This document shows, one piece after another, positions 34,301 to 42,521 of a DNA stretch of 64,000 bases. A program made the position numbers and the translations under genes. Location: the NCBI GenBank assembly GCA_048267305.1, contig JBLWXT010000018.1, forward strand, positions 9,365 through 73,364, given 5' to 3'. The DNA is from Owenweeksia sp048267305 (lineage in GTDB: Bacteria; Bacteroidota; Bacteroidia; Flavobacteriales; Schleiferiaceae). The stretch's first letter is position 1, and every line of letters starts with the position of its first letter. Under the pieces are notes generated by a model. That model saw only the letters and a program-made list of their open reading frames with translations. It was not told where the DNA came from and searched no databases.

Positions 34301-34603
34301 TTCATCAATACCATAATCATTGCCTGTTATGTACTGCATCATAACTGCCAGGCCCAAGCCAAAAGTCAATAATGACAGAATTTTTTGGGGAATGCCCCAA
34401 ACCTTTTGGTTTTCTGCCTGAAGTGTGGCAAAGGCACCTCCCGCCAAAAGAAAGGCTAAGGCCGTATTCCATTTCATGCTTTCGAAGCCTGGCAATATTC
34501 TGATGAGTGCATCGACTCGGGTGAGCCAACCAATCATTACCGCCAGAGCCACTAGCATCACAAAAAATGATACCGCCAAAGACGTTTTTTTCTTTAATGT
34601 CAT
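31388..34603 (-). CDS. Membrane-bound multi-PAS histidine kinase
   Basis: 1071 residues from the ATG at 34603 (upstream in-frame codons look non-coding). About eight hydrophobic helices fill residues 1-300 (first one SLAVSFFVMLVALAVMIGWL), forming an uncharacterised membrane sensor. A coiled coil follows, then four PAS domains (recognisable starts at ATRIGIWEYKG, APNALAMFDKDM, AARIGTWEVN, STHVSIISTDLEG), a HisKA-type region with His in FAHITSHNLRSPVSNLL, and HATPase with KDNGLGINLKRHG. The SHNLRSP form of the H-box is common in Bacteroidota kinases paired with receiver-only regulators, as here. Confidence 0.9.
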   Translation of the reverse strand: MTLKKKTSLAVSFFVMLVALAVMIGWLTRVDALIRILPGFESMKWNTALAFLLAGGAFATLQAENQKVWGIPQKILSLLTFGLGLAVMMQYITGNDYGIDEFFVEDYGARIDHGPYPGRMSFSTALCFSLIGISFILIRARQYVFQFIGQFFFHLITAITLVAILGYAYDIPSLHKLSFIVSMALHTAVAFFLLSAIASFYNYNMGLGGLFLGKRVGNVMARRLFPYLAVSLVFMGYVGIWSLRLDWFGAQFGVAIFVITFLFIGLFLIWMTAKSLNMIDKQRQKAEESIHALNRKLELKVKSRTTALEEVSNRLKQATSATRIGIWEYKGDENILKLDDTTKVLHGFEEADSEMSIHDFLQSVCSEDREEVSSIINGAISENDKLDINYRVSHPDTGLRYLRSRAAVRRGTGNSSIQFIGTVWDVTDEKLAELELTKSNERNKIFVAQAPNALAMFDKDMRYMAASKKWIDDYGLEGRDIIGKSHYEVFPEIGEDWKKTHQECLAGSIDKCDEGKFERENGTVQYLKWEVRPWYLSEDEIGGLLMYTEDITHYKEREIAQRRTEQILATTSEAARIGTWEVNLINQEVTWSPVTREIHGVDMDYIPDLTTGINFYREGESRDTITRLVNKSIEDGKTYDVELQIVTAQGEPKWVRVIGQAELDNGKCERLYGVFQDIDAKRRTQQELQSVNRELKAILDSSTHVSIISTDLEGVITHFNKGAETLLGYKQEELVNKSSAGVLHLREEVEARGDELTEKFGREIRGFDVFVEYARQGRFENRQWTYIRKDGTSFPIQLSVTAIWGTEGELTGFLGIATDISEIKEKEKKINQAKFELEALTGRLSGQNTQLANFAHITSHNLRSPVSNLLMLLNMYKDSAYDSVEKEVLFGKFEGVIHHLSDTLNDLMQALQIQEDVNKEREWVSFESVFNKTVSMLEGDIINSEASIKADFSQAEKVHYNKGYLESIFLNLLSNTLKYRSPDRLPEILVTTKVENGSTVLSVKDNGLGINLKRHGAKLFGLHKTFHRHSEAKGVGLYLTKTQVETMGGEITATSEVNKGTEFTVNFNKAV

Positions 34604-34935
34604 TATACTGTAATTGGAGTGATAAATAAAGTGTTCAAAAAAATTAAAAATAATCCTTAATCCCATGCATAACACCTTACATAATTAAGAAGTTTAAAAT
34701 CAGTATCATAGATAGGCAAATCTATAGTTTCGTTTTACTGCAGTTGATTAACAATCAAGCAATAGCCTTAGAATAACTATTCAAAATATTGGTATTCAAC
34801 AACTTTAAAAAATGAAGTGTTCCCCTACATCTAAAATTTAACCCTTTGTTTATTACAACAAAATGCCTCTTATAAACAGCTTAATGCAAGTTGTAATAAG
34901 AGGCATCAATGTTATGGGTAATAAGACTCTTCAGC
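34604..34935. other. Intergenic region upstream of the multi-PAS kinase, downstream of rhlE
   Basis: 332 bp, AT-rich. The part near 34864-34905 holds TGCCTCTTAT and its complement ATAAGAGGCA separated by 22 nt. Read leftwards the stem is followed by TTTTGTTG, so it may be the rhlE terminator, though a weak one. The remaining ~250 bp should contain the kinase promoter, but no convincing TAnnTTTG box was found on the minus strand. No ORF or RNA gene seen. Confidence 0.45.
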
Positions 34936-36162
34936 CTACCTTCTTCTTTTGTTGTTTCCACCGGAAGTTCTTGGCCTTGCTTTTCCCGATCTATTGTTTC
35001 TCAAATCGGGCTTTGCACCTTCGGGTTTTTCGCTAGGCTCAAATCCTTCAATAACCTCGTTGGGCAATCGCTGTCCCAATAGTCGTTCAATACCTCTAAC
35101 ATATGCCACCTCATCTTCGGACACAAGAGATATGGCCTCACCACTGGCTCCTGCCCTGCCTGTACGGCCGATACGGTGTACGTAATCTTCCGGTACATTG
35201 GGCAGTTCAAAGTTAATAACGTGTGGTAGCAAAGGGATATCAAGGCCACGGGCGGCAATATCGGTTGCCACCAAAACCCTTATGGTTCCCTTCTTAAAAC
35301 CATCCAATGTTTTAGTACGGTGATTTTGACTTTTATTACCATGAATTGCAGCCGAGGAAATACCATTTTTTTCGAGCTTTTCGCTAAGGCGGTTGGCTCC
35401 GTGTTTGGTTCTGGTAAATATTAATACCTGCTGCCAGTTACCTTCGGAAATAAGCTTTACCGTAAGGGCTGGTTTACGCGCTTTATCCACGTGATACACT
35501 AGCTGATCCACCTTTTCGGCTGTGGTGTTTTCCGGAGTAGCTTCCACTGTTGCCGGATTGTTGAGAAAACTCCCCGCCAGTTTTTTAATATCCTTAGAGA
35601 AAGTGGCCGAAAACAAAAGATTTTGGCGCTTGGCAGGTATCAGGCTGATAATTTTCCTGATATCACGTAAAAAGCCCATGTCCAACATGCGATCAGCCTC
35701 ATCCAAAACCAGTATTTCAATATTGGATAATGAAAGTAATCGCTGATTGTGTAAATCCAAAAGACGTCCGGGCGTTGCTACAAGTATATCAACTCCGTTT
35801 CTAAGCGCATTTACCTGAGGGTTTTGATTTACTCCTCCAAAAATCACCAATGACTTGATATCCATAAAAACACTGTAAGTTTTTACATCTTCAAGCACCT
35901 GAGCGGCAAGTTCGCGGGTTGGAGTTAATATGAGGGCCCTGATAGGACGGTTGCGCAATTGCTTACCCTGATTCAAAATCTGAAGCATGGGCAGGGTAAA
36001 TCCCGCTGTTTTACCAGTGCCCGTTTGAGCAGAAGCTAAAATATCCCTTCTTTCTAAAATGTATGGAATCGCCTTTTCCTGAATAGGGGTTGGCGTATCG
36101 TATCCTTTTTTGCTAATAGCTTTTAGCAGGGCATCAGAAAGCCCTAAATCGTTAAATGACAT
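34936..36162 (-). CDS. rhlE: DEAD-box RNA helicase, RhlE type
   Basis: 408 residues with all helicase motifs in order: Q-motif (TPTPIQEKAIP), I ASAQTGTGKTAG, Ia PTRELAAQ, II VLDEADRMLDMGF, III FSATF, IV LIFTRTKHGANRL, V VATDIAARGLDIP, VI HRIGRTGRAG. The short basic C-terminal tail (about 380-408, RSGKARPRTSGGNNKRRR) is an RNA-binding extension. It probably remodels rRNA or mRNA, notably in the cold. A structured 5' leader of ~135 nt precedes it from a consensus promoter at 36303-36332. Confidence 0.95.
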   Translation of the reverse strand: MSFNDLGLSDALLKAISKKGYDTPTPIQEKAIPYILERRDILASAQTGTGKTAGFTLPMLQILNQGKQLRNRPIRALILTPTRELAAQVLEDVKTYSVFMDIKSLVIFGGVNQNPQVNALRNGVDILVATPGRLLDLHNQRLLSLSNIEILVLDEADRMLDMGFLRDIRKIISLIPAKRQNLLFSATFSKDIKKLAGSFLNNPATVEATPENTTAEKVDQLVYHVDKARKPALTVKLISEGNWQQVLIFTRTKHGANRLSEKLEKNGISSAAIHGNKSQNHRTKTLDGFKKGTIRVLVATDIAARGLDIPLLPHVINFELPNVPEDYVHRIGRTGRAGASGEAISLVSEDEVAYVRGIERLLGQRLPNEVIEGFEPSEKPEGAKPDLRNNRSGKARPRTSGGNNKRRR

Positions 36163-36296
36163 ATAAATTGTTTAAGAAACCGCGACTTAGAAATGTCGCA
36201 CACCGGGGCATGAATTTGTACGCGGCTCCACCTGAAATTGAAAATTAATGTTACAGATGAAATGACAATTTTTTTGAAAACGTCATTTCTGGGTGT
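36163..36296 (-). promoter_or_regulatory. Structured 5' leader of rhlE
   Basis: ~135-nt untranslated leader between the inferred start site (~36296) and the ATG. It contains two hairpins: GAAATGAC/GTCATTTC (36260-36267 with 36283-36290, loop rich in A on the transcript) and GCGAC/GTCGC (36182-36186 with 36195-36199), the latter ~20 nt before the start codon. Such leaders on RNA helicase genes often mediate cold or autoregulatory control; that role is inferred. Confidence 0.5.
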
Positions 36297-36302
36297 GGCT
36301 GC

Positions 36303-36332
36303 AAAGGTAGGTCTAATTGAAATAGCAGCAAT
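36303..36332 (-). promoter_or_regulatory. Consensus promoter of rhlE
   Basis: On the minus strand TTG (36332-36330), a 19-bp spacer, then TACCTTTG (36310-36303) followed by C: an exact match to the Bacteroidota sigma-A promoter TTG-N19-TAnnTTTG. It is the clearest promoter in the window. Confidence 0.85.
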
Positions 36333-36397
36333 CCACCCTCTGCTTTTAATCAATACTGCCCCACTTTTGGCAGGGCAGTATTTAAAACAAAGCTCTG

Positions 36398-36592
36398 TTA
36401 ATGGCTGTGTTCTGTAGAATCACCATCATGATCGTGGTCTGTGTGCTCATGATCGTGATCATCGGATTCAGCATCATGCTCATGATGCTCGTGTGTTGTA
36501 TCGCCTTCTCCACCCGAAGAAGCCGGTGGATTACAGGAAGTAATTCCGGCAACAAAAAGTAATGAAGCGGCAAATAAAAAGACTTTTTTCAT
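36398..36592 (-). CDS. Small histidine-rich lipoprotein
   Basis: 64 residues: lipoprotein signal ending in GITSC (Cys20) and a mature part made largely of His, Asp and Glu (for example HEHHEHDAESDDHDHEHTDH), with about 15 His in the last 33 residues. It is very likely an envelope metal buffer or donor for zinc, copper or nickel, by analogy with His-rich stretches of metal-handling proteins. The coding call rests on the clean signal peptide and in-frame lipobox. No metal transporter is adjacent; the ZIP gene is 18 kb away. Confidence 0.75.
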   Translation of the reverse strand: MKKVFLFAASLLFVAGITSCNPPASSGGEGDTTHEHHEHDAESDDHDHEHTDHDHDGDSTEHSH

Positions 36593-36963
36593 TGTGTAAT
36601 TTTAAGACATTTATCAGTTAGGGTATTACAAAAGCCTAAAATAATAAAAGCGGTTTAAGTATATCCATTAGCTGTTGGCACATAGCAAGGAAATTAGTTT
36701 TCATAGACCTCTGCTGGTGAAAACTTTGAATATCCTCTACTTATGATATTGCGGCCTTATTGTTATGAATTCCGAAATCACTGCCCTTTGCCCCGAAATT
36801 ATTAAACAGGCCTCAGAAAGGCTTTCAACTGCTAATAAAAATCAAAGGGGTGATAAATAAAAAGTAAAATATGTGCATAGGCGTAATACAATATGTAATT
36901 TCGGATACGCTTATACTTGCAGTGCCTAAATTACCACTCTACCTTTAGTATTGATTACACCCT
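36593..36963. other. Intergenic region before rsh
   Basis: 371 bp. TATACTTG (36912-36919), one base from TAnnTTTG, is a candidate -7 box for rsh. A short frame starting ATG at 36765 (31 codons, ends 36860) is too short and featureless to call. No hairpin with a T tract and no recognisable RNA was seen. Confidence 0.35.
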
Positions 36964-39180
36964 ATGAGTACAGAAACACAGGAACAACTCGAAAACAAAG
37001 AGATTACCAGCAGATACCGTACGCTTTTGAGGAGTTTGCCCGAAAGCACCGATGCTGATGACAGAAAACTGATCCGCAAGGCATTTAACCTTGCCAAGGA
37101 CGCTCACTCCGAAGTAAGACGCAAATCCGGTGAGCCCTACATTTTTCATCCTATAGAAGTGGCAACCATAGTAGCAAAGGAGATTGGCCTGGGTCCTGTT
37201 TCGGTAGCATCTGCACTTATACACGATGTAGTTGAAGACAGCGATTATACCCTGGAGGATATAGAGCGACTTTTTGGTGAAGAAATCGCCCGTATCATTG
37301 ATGGCCTCACAAAGATATCCGGTGTTTTTGATCAAAACATATCTATGCAGGCCGAAAACTTCCGTAAAATGTTGCTCACCATTTCTGACGATATCAGGGT
37401 GATCATCATTAAGCTGGCAGACAGGCTCCACAACATGCGAACCATGGAATCCATGCCGCAGCATAAACAACTGAAAATTGCCTCCGAAACACTCTACCTA
37501 TATGCCCCTCTTGCGCACCGCATAGGTTTGTACAACATCAAAACCGAGCTTGAGGATTTATCCTTAAAATATACAGAGCCCGAAGTTTATAGAGACATTG
37601 CCCTGAAACTAAAAACCAGCAAGGCAGGGGAAATTAAATATCTGAAAAAATTCTCGGCCAAAATAAAGGAAGAGCTGAAGAAAGAGGGCTTTAAATTTAC
37701 CATTAAGGAAAGAACCAAATCCATATTCAGCATTCGTAAAAAAATGGTAAATCAGGGAATTGGGTTTGATGAGATCTATGACAAATTCGCCATCCGAATA
37801 ATTCTGGATTCTAAACCGGAACGTGAAAAAGCCGATGCATGGAGAGTTTACTCTATTGTAACAGACTTTTACAGACCTAGTCCTGACAGACTTAGGGATT
37901 GGATTTCATCACCCAGAGCCAATGGGTACGAATCACTGCATACTACCGTAATGGGCTCGGATGGCCACTGGGTAGAAGTGCAAATACGCAGTGAACGCAT
38001 GGATGAAATTGCTGAGAAAGGCTATGCCGCCCACTGGAAATACAAAGAAGACGCAAGTGGAACAAACAAGCTCGATTTGTGGATTGCCAAAATCCGCGAT
38101 ATGCTGGAGAACAACGAAGGTTCTGCCCTGGAGTTTGTTGACGACTTTAAACTCAACCTCTTTGGAGAGGAGATTTACCTCTTTACTCCAAAAGGAGATT
38201 TAAAAATTTTACCTGCAGGTGCCACTCCTCTTGATTTTGCTTTCGACATTCATACCGATGTAGGGCTTAAAACCCTTGGTGCCAAGGTAAATGGACGTTT
38301 GGTTCCGCTTAATTACAAACTCCGCAGTGGAGATCAAATTGAGATAATTACTTCCTTAAAGCAAAAACCAAAGGAAGACTGGCTAAACTATGTGGTTACG
38401 GCCAAGGCCAAGTCTAATATCAAATCAGAACTAAAATCAGAGCAAAAGGAAATTGCTGAAGAAGGTAAGGTGGTCCTCAAGCGTAAGCTCAATTACATAA
38501 AGCTGAAAGTGTCTGATAGCCTTATAAACCAAATGGTTAAGTACTTTGGCTTGAAAAATTCCAGCGAACTTTACTATAAGGTTGGAATGAAGATTATTGA
38601 CAATAACCAGCTGAAGGAATTTATGCGTGACCAACAGCAGGGCTTCTATTCCAAGCTGAAAAATCGCATTTTAGGAACGAATAAAAAGGAGGTTAAAAAA
38701 CCCGAAATAGCCGAAAACACAGGAAAAAAAATACTTGTGTTTGGCAATGAGGAAACCGAATTGGAATACAAACTGGCCAAGTGCTGCAACCCTATTCCCG
38801 GGGATGATGTATTTGGATATATTACCTCCAACGAAGGAACCAAGGTACACCGAAACAACTGCCCCAATGCCATTTACCTTCAGTCTAACCATGCCGGCCG
38901 ACTCATAAAGGCCAAATGGGTGAGCACCGAGCAATCTACCTTTACCACGGTACTTATCATTAAGGGTATTGATACTGTTGGTTTGGTAAATAAGGTTACC
39001 CAGATAATCTCCAATGACCTGCATGTAAACATCAGAAGCATCAACATTTCAGGTGATGAAGGAATATTTGAAGGGCAAATAACTGTTGTGGTTACCGATC
39101 AAACCCACCTCAACAAGGTTATTGATAAGCTAAAACAAGTGGAGGGTGTAACCTCTGTAGAAAGGCGTTATGCAGGTTAA
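36964..39180 (+). CDS. Bifunctional (p)ppGpp synthetase/hydrolase, RelA/SpoT family
   Basis: 738-residue Rel-type enzyme. Domains in order: HD hydrolase (~45-200) with intact catalytic residues in ASALIHDVVEDSDYTLEDI; synthetase (~240-370) with SPRANGYESLHTTVMG; TGS (~405-465, IYLFTPKGDLKILPAGATPL); a helical/zinc-finger-like region with CCNPIPGDDVFGY; and a C-terminal ACT domain (~660-735). The intact HD motif means it can degrade as well as make ppGpp, linking starvation to growth control. A Fur-family gene and purA, making AMP from IMP, follow on the same strand within 530 bp. Confidence 0.96.
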   Translation: MSTETQEQLENKEITSRYRTLLRSLPESTDADDRKLIRKAFNLAKDAHSEVRRKSGEPYIFHPIEVATIVAKEIGLGPVSVASALIHDVVEDSDYTLEDIERLFGEEIARIIDGLTKISGVFDQNISMQAENFRKMLLTISDDIRVIIIKLADRLHNMRTMESMPQHKQLKIASETLYLYAPLAHRIGLYNIKTELEDLSLKYTEPEVYRDIALKLKTSKAGEIKYLKKFSAKIKEELKKEGFKFTIKERTKSIFSIRKKMVNQGIGFDEIYDKFAIRIILDSKPEREKADAWRVYSIVTDFYRPSPDRLRDWISSPRANGYESLHTTVMGSDGHWVEVQIRSERMDEIAEKGYAAHWKYKEDASGTNKLDLWIAKIRDMLENNEGSALEFVDDFKLNLFGEEIYLFTPKGDLKILPAGATPLDFAFDIHTDVGLKTLGAKVNGRLVPLNYKLRSGDQIEIITSLKQKPKEDWLNYVVTAKAKSNIKSELKSEQKEIAEEGKVVLKRKLNYIKLKVSDSLINQMVKYFGLKNSSELYYKVGMKIIDNNQLKEFMRDQQQGFYSKLKNRILGTNKKEVKKPEIAENTGKKILVFGNEETELEYKLAKCCNPIPGDDVFGYITSNEGTKVHRNNCPNAIYLQSNHAGRLIKAKWVSTEQSTFTTVLIIKGIDTVGLVNKVTQIISNDLHVNIRSINISGDEGIFEGQITVVVTDQTHLNKVIDKLKQVEGVTSVERRYAG

Positions 39181-39212
39181 ATATTTGTAACTTCGCCACC
39201 TTTGAAAATGGG

Positions 39213-39668
39213 ATGATAGGAGACAAGGATTTTGACATTGTAAAGAAGACGTTCACCGAATATCTTGAGGCGAATAAGCAACGGAAAACTCCGGAGCGTT
39301 ACGCTATTCTTGAGGAGATCTATAAACACGATGAACACTTTGACATTGAGTCACTTTACATCTTGATGAAAAACAAGAATTACCGTGTAAGCCGTGCTAC
39401 ACTCTACAATACCATAGAGCTACTCTTGGATTGCAAGTTGGTACGTAAACACCAGTTTGGTCAAAATCAGAGTTACTACGAAAAGTCTTATTACAACAAA
39501 CAACACGATCATATCATACTTACCGATACCGGTGAGGTATTGGAATTTTGCGATCCGCGCATACAGCAGATTAAAAATACTGTGGCGGAGGTTTTTGGGA
39601 TTGATATTACCACCCATTCTCTTTACCTATATGGTACGCGCAACAAAGAATTACAAAAGAAATCATAG
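39213..39668 (+). CDS. Fur-family metal-responsive regulator
   Basis: 151 residues: winged helix (~25-90; RKTPERYAILEEIYKHDEHF, YRVSRATLYNTIELLLDCKL) and a dimerisation/metal domain with the His-rich KQHDHIILTDTGEVLEFCDP. The C-terminal CxxC pairs of classical zinc-stabilised Fur are absent; only isolated Cys residues occur. It may be Fur, Zur or PerR; the sequence does not decide. It starts 32 bp after rsh and ends 41 bp before purA, so it may be in the same transcript. Confidence 0.92.
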   Translation: MIGDKDFDIVKKTFTEYLEANKQRKTPERYAILEEIYKHDEHFDIESLYILMKNKNYRVSRATLYNTIELLLDCKLVRKHQFGQNQSYYEKSYYNKQHDHIILTDTGEVLEFCDPRIQQIKNTVAEVFGIDITTHSLYLYGTRNKELQKKS

Positions 39669-39709
39669 GATTTATCAGAATCAAAATTTAAATAAAAACG
39701 GCTATTCAG

Positions 39710-40996
39710 ATGGCAGTAGATGTATTATTGGGTTTACAGTGGGGCGATGAAGGAAAAGGTAAGATTGTAGATGTTCTTACCAGAAACTATGACATTATCG
39801 CCCGTTTTCAGGGAGGACCCAATGCTGGGCACACATTAGAGTTTGAAGGACATAAGCATGTTCTTCACACCATTCCTTCAGGCGTTTTTCATGCCGATAG
39901 TTCCAATATTATCGGAAACGGTGTGGTTATCGATCCCGTGATCTTCCGCAAGGAAATTGAAAATTTACTGCCTCACGGGGTAAAGGTCAATGAGGTACTT
40001 ATGATTTCCCGTAAGGCTCATTTGATTTTACCATCTCACCGCCTTCTCGATGCCGCATCTGAAGCTGCAAAGGGTAAAAATAAAATCGGATCCACCCTTA
40101 AGGGGATTGGCCCAACCTATATGGACAAAACCGGCAGAAACGGTTTACGTGTAGGTGATATTGAGCAGGATGACTTTAAGGAGCGCTACGACCATTTGGT
40201 GAGCAAACACAAGCAAATTTTAAGTCAGTATACTGATTTTGAGTACAATCTTGACGAACTGGAAGGCCCGTGGTTTGAAGCCATTGAATTCCTAAAAGGG
40301 ATGAACCTTATAGACTCTGAACACTACATTCATCAGGCATTGCGAAATGGAAAATCCATACTTGCCGAAGGTGCACAGGGTTCGTTACTCGATATCGACT
40401 TTGGAAGTTATCCATTTGTAACATCTTCTACCACTACCTGCGCAGGAAGCTGCACAGGACTGGGAATTGCTCCCAATAAAATTCGCAATGTGTACGGAAT
40501 TTTCAAGGCCTATTGTACCCGTGTGGGTAGCGGCCCCTTCCCTACTGAATTGTTTGACGAAACTGGCGATGAACTCCGCAAAAACGGACATGAATTTGGT
40601 GCTACCACAGGTCGACCGCGCAGATGTGGCTGGTTGGATTTACCGGCTTTGAAATATGCCATTGACATCAACGGAGTAACCAATCTCATTATGATGAAAA
40701 GTGATGTACTAAGCGGAATGGACACCATTAAGGTTTGTACCGCTTATCGCTACAAAGGCACAGAAATTGATTACCTGCCGTACCGCACTGATGAAGACCT
40801 CGTTGAACCCATTTACAAAGAACTTCCGGGCTGGGCTGAAGACATCACCAAGCTCGAAAATTTTGAAGATGCTCCCAAAAATCTTAAAGACTACGTTTCG
40901 TATTTGGAGAAGGAATTGGAAGTGCCTATCACTATTGTATCTGTGGGGCCCGATCGTAAACAAACCATTAATCTTGGGGATACTACCACGGCTTAA
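39710..40996 (+). CDS. purA: Adenylosuccinate synthetase
   Basis: 428-residue GTP-dependent enzyme joining IMP and aspartate in AMP synthesis. N-terminal P-loop-like signature LLGLQWGDEGKGKIVDVLT, GGPNAGHTLEF, IGPTYMDKTGRNGLRVGD, GAQGSLLDIDFGSYPFVTSS and TTGRPRRCGWLDLPALKYAI are all present. Full length. The last ~23 bp overlap the probable TTG start of the OstA-like gene, suggesting translational coupling. ppGpp inhibits PurA in other bacteria, which makes its position behind rsh notable. Confidence 0.97.
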   Translation: MAVDVLLGLQWGDEGKGKIVDVLTRNYDIIARFQGGPNAGHTLEFEGHKHVLHTIPSGVFHADSSNIIGNGVVIDPVIFRKEIENLLPHGVKVNEVLMISRKAHLILPSHRLLDAASEAAKGKNKIGSTLKGIGPTYMDKTGRNGLRVGDIEQDDFKERYDHLVSKHKQILSQYTDFEYNLDELEGPWFEAIEFLKGMNLIDSEHYIHQALRNGKSILAEGAQGSLLDIDFGSYPFVTSSTTTCAGSCTGLGIAPNKIRNVYGIFKAYCTRVGSGPFPTELFDETGDELRKNGHEFGATTGRPRRCGWLDLPALKYAIDINGVTNLIMMKSDVLSGMDTIKVCTAYRYKGTEIDYLPYRTDEDLVEPIYKELPGWAEDITKLENFEDAPKNLKDYVSYLEKELEVPITIVSVGPDRKQTINLGDTTTA

Positions 40997-42521
40997 GCAT
41001 TCTATACTTTTCATCTTTCTTCTTGCCCTAACGGGCCTGGCGGCTCAACCCGGGAAATCCACGGCAACCGTTGAAAAAGGAAAACAGATTACCATAAAAA
41101 ATGGTGATAAAGCCCATGCTTCGAGGAGCTCAGGCAAAACACGCATTATTGGTAATGTGATTTTTGAGCATGAAGGAGCCCTAATGTATTGTGATAGTGC
41201 CTGGCTGTTTTCCACAGAAAACCGTCTTCAGGCTTTTCAAAATGTAAGGATCAATCAGGGGGATACTATTTTCCTCTGGGGAGATTACCTTGAATACTCC
41301 GGAAATACAAAGCTGGCAAAGGTTACCGGAAAAGTGGTTCGGCTGAAGGATACCAAGATGGAACTGCTAACAGACCGGGTGGATTATGACCGAAATACCA
41401 ATTTGGCCTATTATTTTACCGGAGGGGTAATTACCAATGACGAGAATAAGCTTACCAGCCAAAAAGGTTTCTACAACTCAAAATCAAAGGAATTTAACTT
41501 TAAGGATAGTGTTGTACTCGTAAATCCTAAGTACACTATAGAGTCCGATACACTTATCTACAACAGCCTTTCCAGAATATCCTACTTTAAAGGAAAAACA
41601 ACCATTACCAGTGATAGCAGCTTTATTTACTGTGAAAATGGACGTTACAATACAGTTACCGACATAGCTCAGTTTCAGAAAAACGCCTATCTCTACAATG
41701 AAAACAAATACCTTACGGGAGATAGCCTCTACTACGAAAAGCATACTGAATTTGGCGAGGCCTTTGGCAACGTAACGGTACATGATACTGTAGATGACTA
41801 TGTAATTACTGGTGGCTACGGACAGTTTACAGGAGCAAAGGATAGCACCTTTGTAACTTTAGACCCCATATACAGTGTAAAGCAAGAGCAGGATACTTTA
41901 CATATCCATGGCGACACACTGTTCTCCACCAAGGTTAAAGATACCCTTATGGGAGAATATCGTTTGGTAAAGGTTTTTCATAAAGTGAAGTTTTATAAAA
42001 AGGATTTACAGGGAAAATGTGACTCTTTGATTTATGCCGAAAAGGATTCGATTATACGAATGTATCGCGATCCTATTGTGTGGAATGATAGCAGCCAGGT
42101 TACCGGTGATACCATTTTTATGACCATACGATCCGAAAAACTGGATAGCTTAAAGGTTTTTTCCAATGCATTTATTCTTGGCAAGGTTGATGCTTCAAAA
42201 TCAAACCAGATAAAGGGCCGCAATATGTATGGAAAATTTACAGACAATAAGTTGAGTCGCGTTTTTGTAAGTGGAAATGGCCAAACGATTTATTTTCCGA
42301 AAGACGATCAAAAGAAATTTATAGGAATGAACCGAGCCGTATGCAGCAACATACTTATGAAACTCAAAGACAGCCAGGTGAAATCCATTACCTTCCTCAC
42401 AAAACCTGAGGCCAAGCTCTATCCCATTAGTGAATCCGGAGGTGAAAACGGACGGTTGGAAGGCCTTTCCCCTCGGTTTTCTGAAAGGCCCAAATCCAAA
42501 GCAGAAATATTGATATGGTAA
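40974..42521 (+). CDS. OstA/LptA-like exported protein
   Basis: About 515 residues. The frame runs on from inside purA; I place the start at TTG 40974 because it directly precedes a signal peptide (KHSILFIFLLALTGLAAQ) and no ATG is available. The mature protein shows the OstA beta-jellyroll repeats: GNVIFEHEGALMYCDSAWLF, GDYLEYSGNTKLAKVTGKVV, LLTDRVDYDRNTNLAYYFTG, then repeated variants to ~residue 450. LptA/OstA domains bind lipid A and bridge the periplasm in LPS export. The gene is far from lptC (56661) in this genome. It overlaps the next gene by 7 bp. Confidence 0.88.
   Translation: MGILPRLKHSILFIFLLALTGLAAQPGKSTATVEKGKQITIKNGDKAHASRSSGKTRIIGNVIFEHEGALMYCDSAWLFSTENRLQAFQNVRINQGDTIFLWGDYLEYSGNTKLAKVTGKVVRLKDTKMELLTDRVDYDRNTNLAYYFTGGVITNDENKLTSQKGFYNSKSKEFNFKDSVVLVNPKYTIESDTLIYNSLSRISYFKGKTTITSDSSFIYCENGRYNTVTDIAQFQKNAYLYNENKYLTGDSLYYEKHTEFGEAFGNVTVHDTVDDYVITGGYGQFTGAKDSTFVTLDPIYSVKQEQDTLHIHGDTLFSTKVKDTLMGEYRLVKVFHKVKFYKKDLQGKCDSLIYAEKDSIIRMYRDPIVWNDSSQVTGDTIFMTIRSEKLDSLKVFSNAFILGKVDASKSNQIKGRNMYGKFTDNKLSRVFVSGNGQTIYFPKDDQKKFIGMNRAVCSNILMKLKDSQVKSITFLTKPEAKLYPISESGGENGRLEGLSPRFSERPKSKAEILIW

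Noticed and set aside
36765..36860. 31-codon ATG frame in the gap before rsh
   Set aside because: Too short, no signal or domain features, no convincing promoter at suitable distance; chance frames of this size are common.
40767..40973. Earlier in-frame start for the OstA-like protein within purA
   Set aside because: The residues are the shadow of purA coding sequence; the signal peptide begins only after TTG 40974.
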